Origin: Clostridium sp.
GTDB lineage: Bacteria; Bacillota_A; Clostridia; Lachnospirales; Lachnospiraceae
Assembly: GCA_023666975.1 (NCBI GenBank)
Contig: JAMPAW010000166.1
Location: 1 to 7,166, forward strand
DNA length: 7,166 nt
Reading direction: 5' to 3'
Both the position numbers and the translations under genes were made by a program. The notes below the pieces were generated by a model that saw only the letters and a list, made by a program, of their open reading frames with translations, was not told the origin of the DNA and searched no databases. This document shows, piece after piece, positions 4,715 to 7,166 of the stretch (the stretch's first letter is position 1; each line of letters begins with the position of its first letter).

Positions 4715-7166
4715 ATGAAGAAAAAGAATATTTTGATATGGTTGACCTATATTATAAGAAGCATGAAAATAACGACAATAACGGGAATAATTCTGGCTAC
4801 CTTGTTAGTTTTTTCGCTATTGCAAATATGTGGGAGTTTGAAAAACGAATATGATAGTTATCTTTCCAATGGGTTTTCATTTGATTTTTTGGTAAAAGGT
4901 CTGGATGTTGATCAAAAGGATAAAGTCAGGCAGGCAATTCAACAGGATCGTGCTGTTGAGGAATACGCTTATGAAAATCGTTTTGGTGATGTAACATTAG
5001 AAAAAGATAAATCCGTGGATTGTTTACTGGTTTCCATAGAGGAGGGAATCTCTTCTGTCGAAGGTGAAGTGAAGCTTTTGCATGGTAAGCTGCCTTCAAA
5101 ACCGATGGAGCTGTGCCTGCCGGATACAGTTTGTGAACGACTAGAGATTACTGTTGGAGATAAGGTTGTTCTCCTGCTTAAAAGGCATGATGCCTTGGAA
5201 CAAAAGGAGTTTCAAGTAGCTGGGATATATGAATGTTTTCCAATTTCCGAATTGGATAATCTGTACACCTTTATCACTGTGGAGCAAACCAAAACAGTAT
5301 TAGAACAAGAGGGTTATGTAACAATTGATAATGGAGAGACATTGTCTGTTACGTTAAACAAAAAGCGTTTTGTGAAACACAAGGTAGAAGCGTATCAGGC
5401 TGAAATCGTGGAGTTATTACAGTTAGATGAAAATGAAACAAGTGAAATGATATCAAATAATATCTTTAAGCAGGATGCATGGCAGACAAATGTTTTACAA
5501 ATGGCAGCAATATGCGTTCTGGTGTTTATTATATTATTTGACATGGGGATATTGATATTTAATAGTGTCAATCTTTCTCTACAGGAAAGAATACGCCAAT
5601 ACACGATTCTTCGCTGTGTTGGAATGGATTATAAACAATTAAAAAAGATGTTATGGGTGGAAATTGGGATTTATGGGCTTGTCGGTATCGGATTTGGTGA
5701 ATTGCTGGGACGGTTTATGAATGGATTTATAGGTGAAAAGGTGCTGTCTGCGATTGCCATGAAAGAGATTCCGATGAGTGATAATATTTGGATTTACATG
5801 ATCACCTGCCTTGTGGGGCTTTGCACGATAATCATTAGCAATTATGTAACAATGCGAAAGATTACAGACATGAGAATCGTGGAAGGCTTGAACCGGTCAC
5901 CCCGATACCGCACGGATAAAAAAGTATATCATTCCTCAATTAAAATGCTGGCAGTCCGAAATATAAAACGCAACAGGTTTAAATCTTATATGATAATTCT
6001 TTCGGTTGTGGTTTGTGAGAGTATTCTGATTGTGATTATGAATTTTGCAGGAAATGCCAGTCTGGATACAAAAGAGGATTGGAAGAAGAAAATTGCATCT
6101 TATGAAACATACATAGACAGTTATAAGGTTTCGGAAAACCTGGATGATGTAAAAGATGAAGATTACTATTATCCGGAGGCAGTGATAAAAAAGGAAGATG
6201 ATATAGATATAGAAAAATATGCCTTTAACGATACGTTGACGGTTCGGGAAGAAAGTGGAGAATCTGATTTATGCCTGACCGGAGTTTATATTTTTTCCGA
6301 TGCATTAATGACCCGGTTATTTGATGAAAAAGAAATTGGTTCATATGATGTAAAGGAAAATATATTGATATATTGTAATTATTCTGATAGAACCATCAAG
6401 CAGTTAGATAATGGAACAACCTTTGGAAATGGTTGTGAAATAGAAGAAGGTTATGTGAATATTTCTGCTGATGGCGTAAACGAAAACAAAGGCAGTATGA
6501 AAGTAAAGGTGAAAGCAGAATTAGAAAACTTTTATTTTGATATAGAGTTAAGGGAAGAAGTGGAAAACCCATATCTGATCATGAATGAAACCCTGGCAAA
6601 AGAAATTTTTGGAGAAGTACATTATAACCATATCGTATTTGATACCAGTGCTGGGGAAGAGAGCATATATTCCTACCTGATTAACCATTATGTAAATACG
6701 ACAGAAGCTTCCGTGTTAATCGACTTTGAATCTGCCAAAGAAGAAAATGAAAAACAGTTAAAGGCATTTTTACTCCTTGCCGTCTATTTGGTAATTATTT
6801 CAACATTTGTATGTTATTCCAATATTGCGAATACAGTCAAAACGAGCATCTTGAATCGAAGAAAAGAAAATGCTATTTTGCGTGCAATCGGAATGCCAAA
6901 GAAAAACCTGAAAAAAGTTATGAAAAGGGAAATGTATTACCTGGCTGGCTATGCAGGGATTATATCCATTGTATTTGCTTCTGTTTTAAATGTTTTAGTC
7001 GGCAAAATAATCATGGATGAGATTCAGATTCGTATCATTCCTTATGTGATTGTGTTAGTATTGACATTTATTGTAGCTGCGTTGCTGGTAGATATAATTT
7101 TTACGAAAAATCAAACAATTTTAGAAGACTTAAATCTAAAAATAAATAAAGGTGAAAAAGTAGGAC
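4715..7166 (+). CDS. FtsX-type ABC transporter permease (two modules, 3' end outside window)
   Basis: At least 817 codons from ATG 4715, with AGGTGA 4 bases upstream, and no stop before the window ends. The protein has two repeats of the MacB/FtsX plan. Module 1: TM1 about residues 19-40, a large outside domain (41-262), then three TMs from about 263, with the FtsX hallmark I-L-R-C-V-G-M at 298-304 after TM2. Module 2: A-V-R-N-I-K-R-N-R-F leads into TM5 (about 425-446), an acidic outside domain (447-684), TM6 from about 685, then N-A-I-L-R-A-I-G-M at 719-727 and two more TMs. This predicts 8 TMs. It would work in the membrane with a separate ATPase, which is not upstream and should lie downstream; members export or sense peptides and lipids or resist antimicrobials. 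The substrate is unknown. It is clearly more AT-rich than the genes before 3829. The last residues visible (from about 799) look like the first strand of an ABC ATPase or an extended permease tail. Confidence 0.93.
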   Translation, partial: MKKKNILIWLTYIIRSMKITTITGIILATLLVFSLLQICGSLKNEYDSYLSNGFSFDFLVKGLDVDQKDKVRQAIQQDRAVEEYAYENRFGDVTLEKDKSVDCLLVSIEEGISSVEGEVKLLHGKLPSKPMELCLPDTVCERLEITVGDKVVLLLKRHDALEQKEFQVAGIYECFPISELDNLYTFITVEQTKTVLEQEGYVTIDNGETLSVTLNKKRFVKHKVEAYQAEIVELLQLDENETSEMISNNIFKQDAWQTNVLQMAAICVLVFIILFDMGILIFNSVNLSLQERIRQYTILRCVGMDYKQLKKMLWVEIGIYGLVGIGFGELLGRFMNGFIGEKVLSAIAMKEIPMSDNIWIYMITCLVGLCTIIISNYVTMRKITDMRIVEGLNRSPRYRTDKKVYHSSIKMLAVRNIKRNRFKSYMIILSVVVCESILIVIMNFAGNASLDTKEDWKKKIASYETYIDSYKVSENLDDVKDEDYYYPEAVIKKEDDIDIEKYAFNDTLTVREESGESDLCLTGVYIFSDALMTRLFDEKEIGSYDVKENILIYCNYSDRTIKQLDNGTTFGNGCEIEEGYVNISADGVNENKGSMKVKVKAELENFYFDIELREEVENPYLIMNETLAKEIFGEVHYNHIVFDTSAGEESIYSYLINHYVNTTEASVLIDFESAKEENEKQLKAFLLLAVYLVIISTFVCYSNIANTVKTSILNRRKENAILRAIGMPKKNLKKVMKREMYYLAGYAGIISIVFASVLNVLVGKIIMDEIQIRIIPYVIVLVLTFIVAALLVDIIFTKNQTILEDLNLKINKGEKVG

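Noticed and set aside
6811..7020. Plus-strand 69-codon frame within the permease
   Set aside because: It overlaps the second FtsX module in another frame, and the permease frame carries clear TM segments and the ILRAIGM motif there.
1..7166. CRISPR array, tRNA or rRNA gene, insertion sequence
   Set aside because: No regularly spaced repeats, no cloverleaf or rRNA-like sequence, and no transposase frame were seen on either strand. The repeats at 4390 and 4574 are a single pair explained by the toxin-antitoxin layout.

Overview
The window reads as chromosomal DNA of a gut-type Firmicute, most likely a Clostridia/Lachnospiraceae member. The reasons are strong AGGAGG-type ribosome binding sites, the protein families present, and GH51 arabinose metabolism. 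This is inferred from family resemblance, not from a database search.

Bases 1-3829 hold four same-strand, closely spaced, fairly GC-balanced genes. They are the 3' end of an alpha/beta hydrolase with a Cys nucleophile motif, an aldo/keto reductase with a lipoprotein-type N-terminus, an intracellular GH51 alpha-L-arabinofuranosidase, and a YbaK-type Cys-tRNA deacylase. The first two are probably a redox/detoxification pair. The arabinofuranosidase handles plant-fibre oligosaccharides. The deacylase is translation quality control.

Bases 3813-4340 look like a decay or rearrangement zone. There is a 5' remnant of a DUF3990-like gene (38 codons) and a 5' remnant of a flavodoxin-family FMN reductase (74 codons, where about 180-200 is normal).

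Bases 4332-4715 hold the most interesting element, which has no large ORF. On the minus strand a 32-residue single-TM peptide (4594-4496) has a near-perfect Shine-Dalgarno. Facing it on the plus strand, a strong extended promoter (TTGCAA-17-TGCTATAAT region) would make an RNA of about 85 nt ending at a strong terminator hairpin (4423-4460). The 5' part of that RNA carries a direct repeat (4390-4411) of the sequence overlapping the peptide's start codon (4574-4596), so the small RNA can base-pair in trans with the start-codon region of the peptide mRNA. Convergent genes, a shared terminator, trans-pairing repeats and a tiny membrane peptide are the layout of Fst/RNAII-like (par) type I toxin-antitoxin systems. 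A perfect 13-bp inverted repeat overlaps the antitoxin -35 region.

Bases 4715-7166 are an AT-rich, two-module FtsX-type ABC transporter permease (at least 817 codons, open at the window end), divergent from the toxin gene. Two short palindromes lie in the shared intergenic region.
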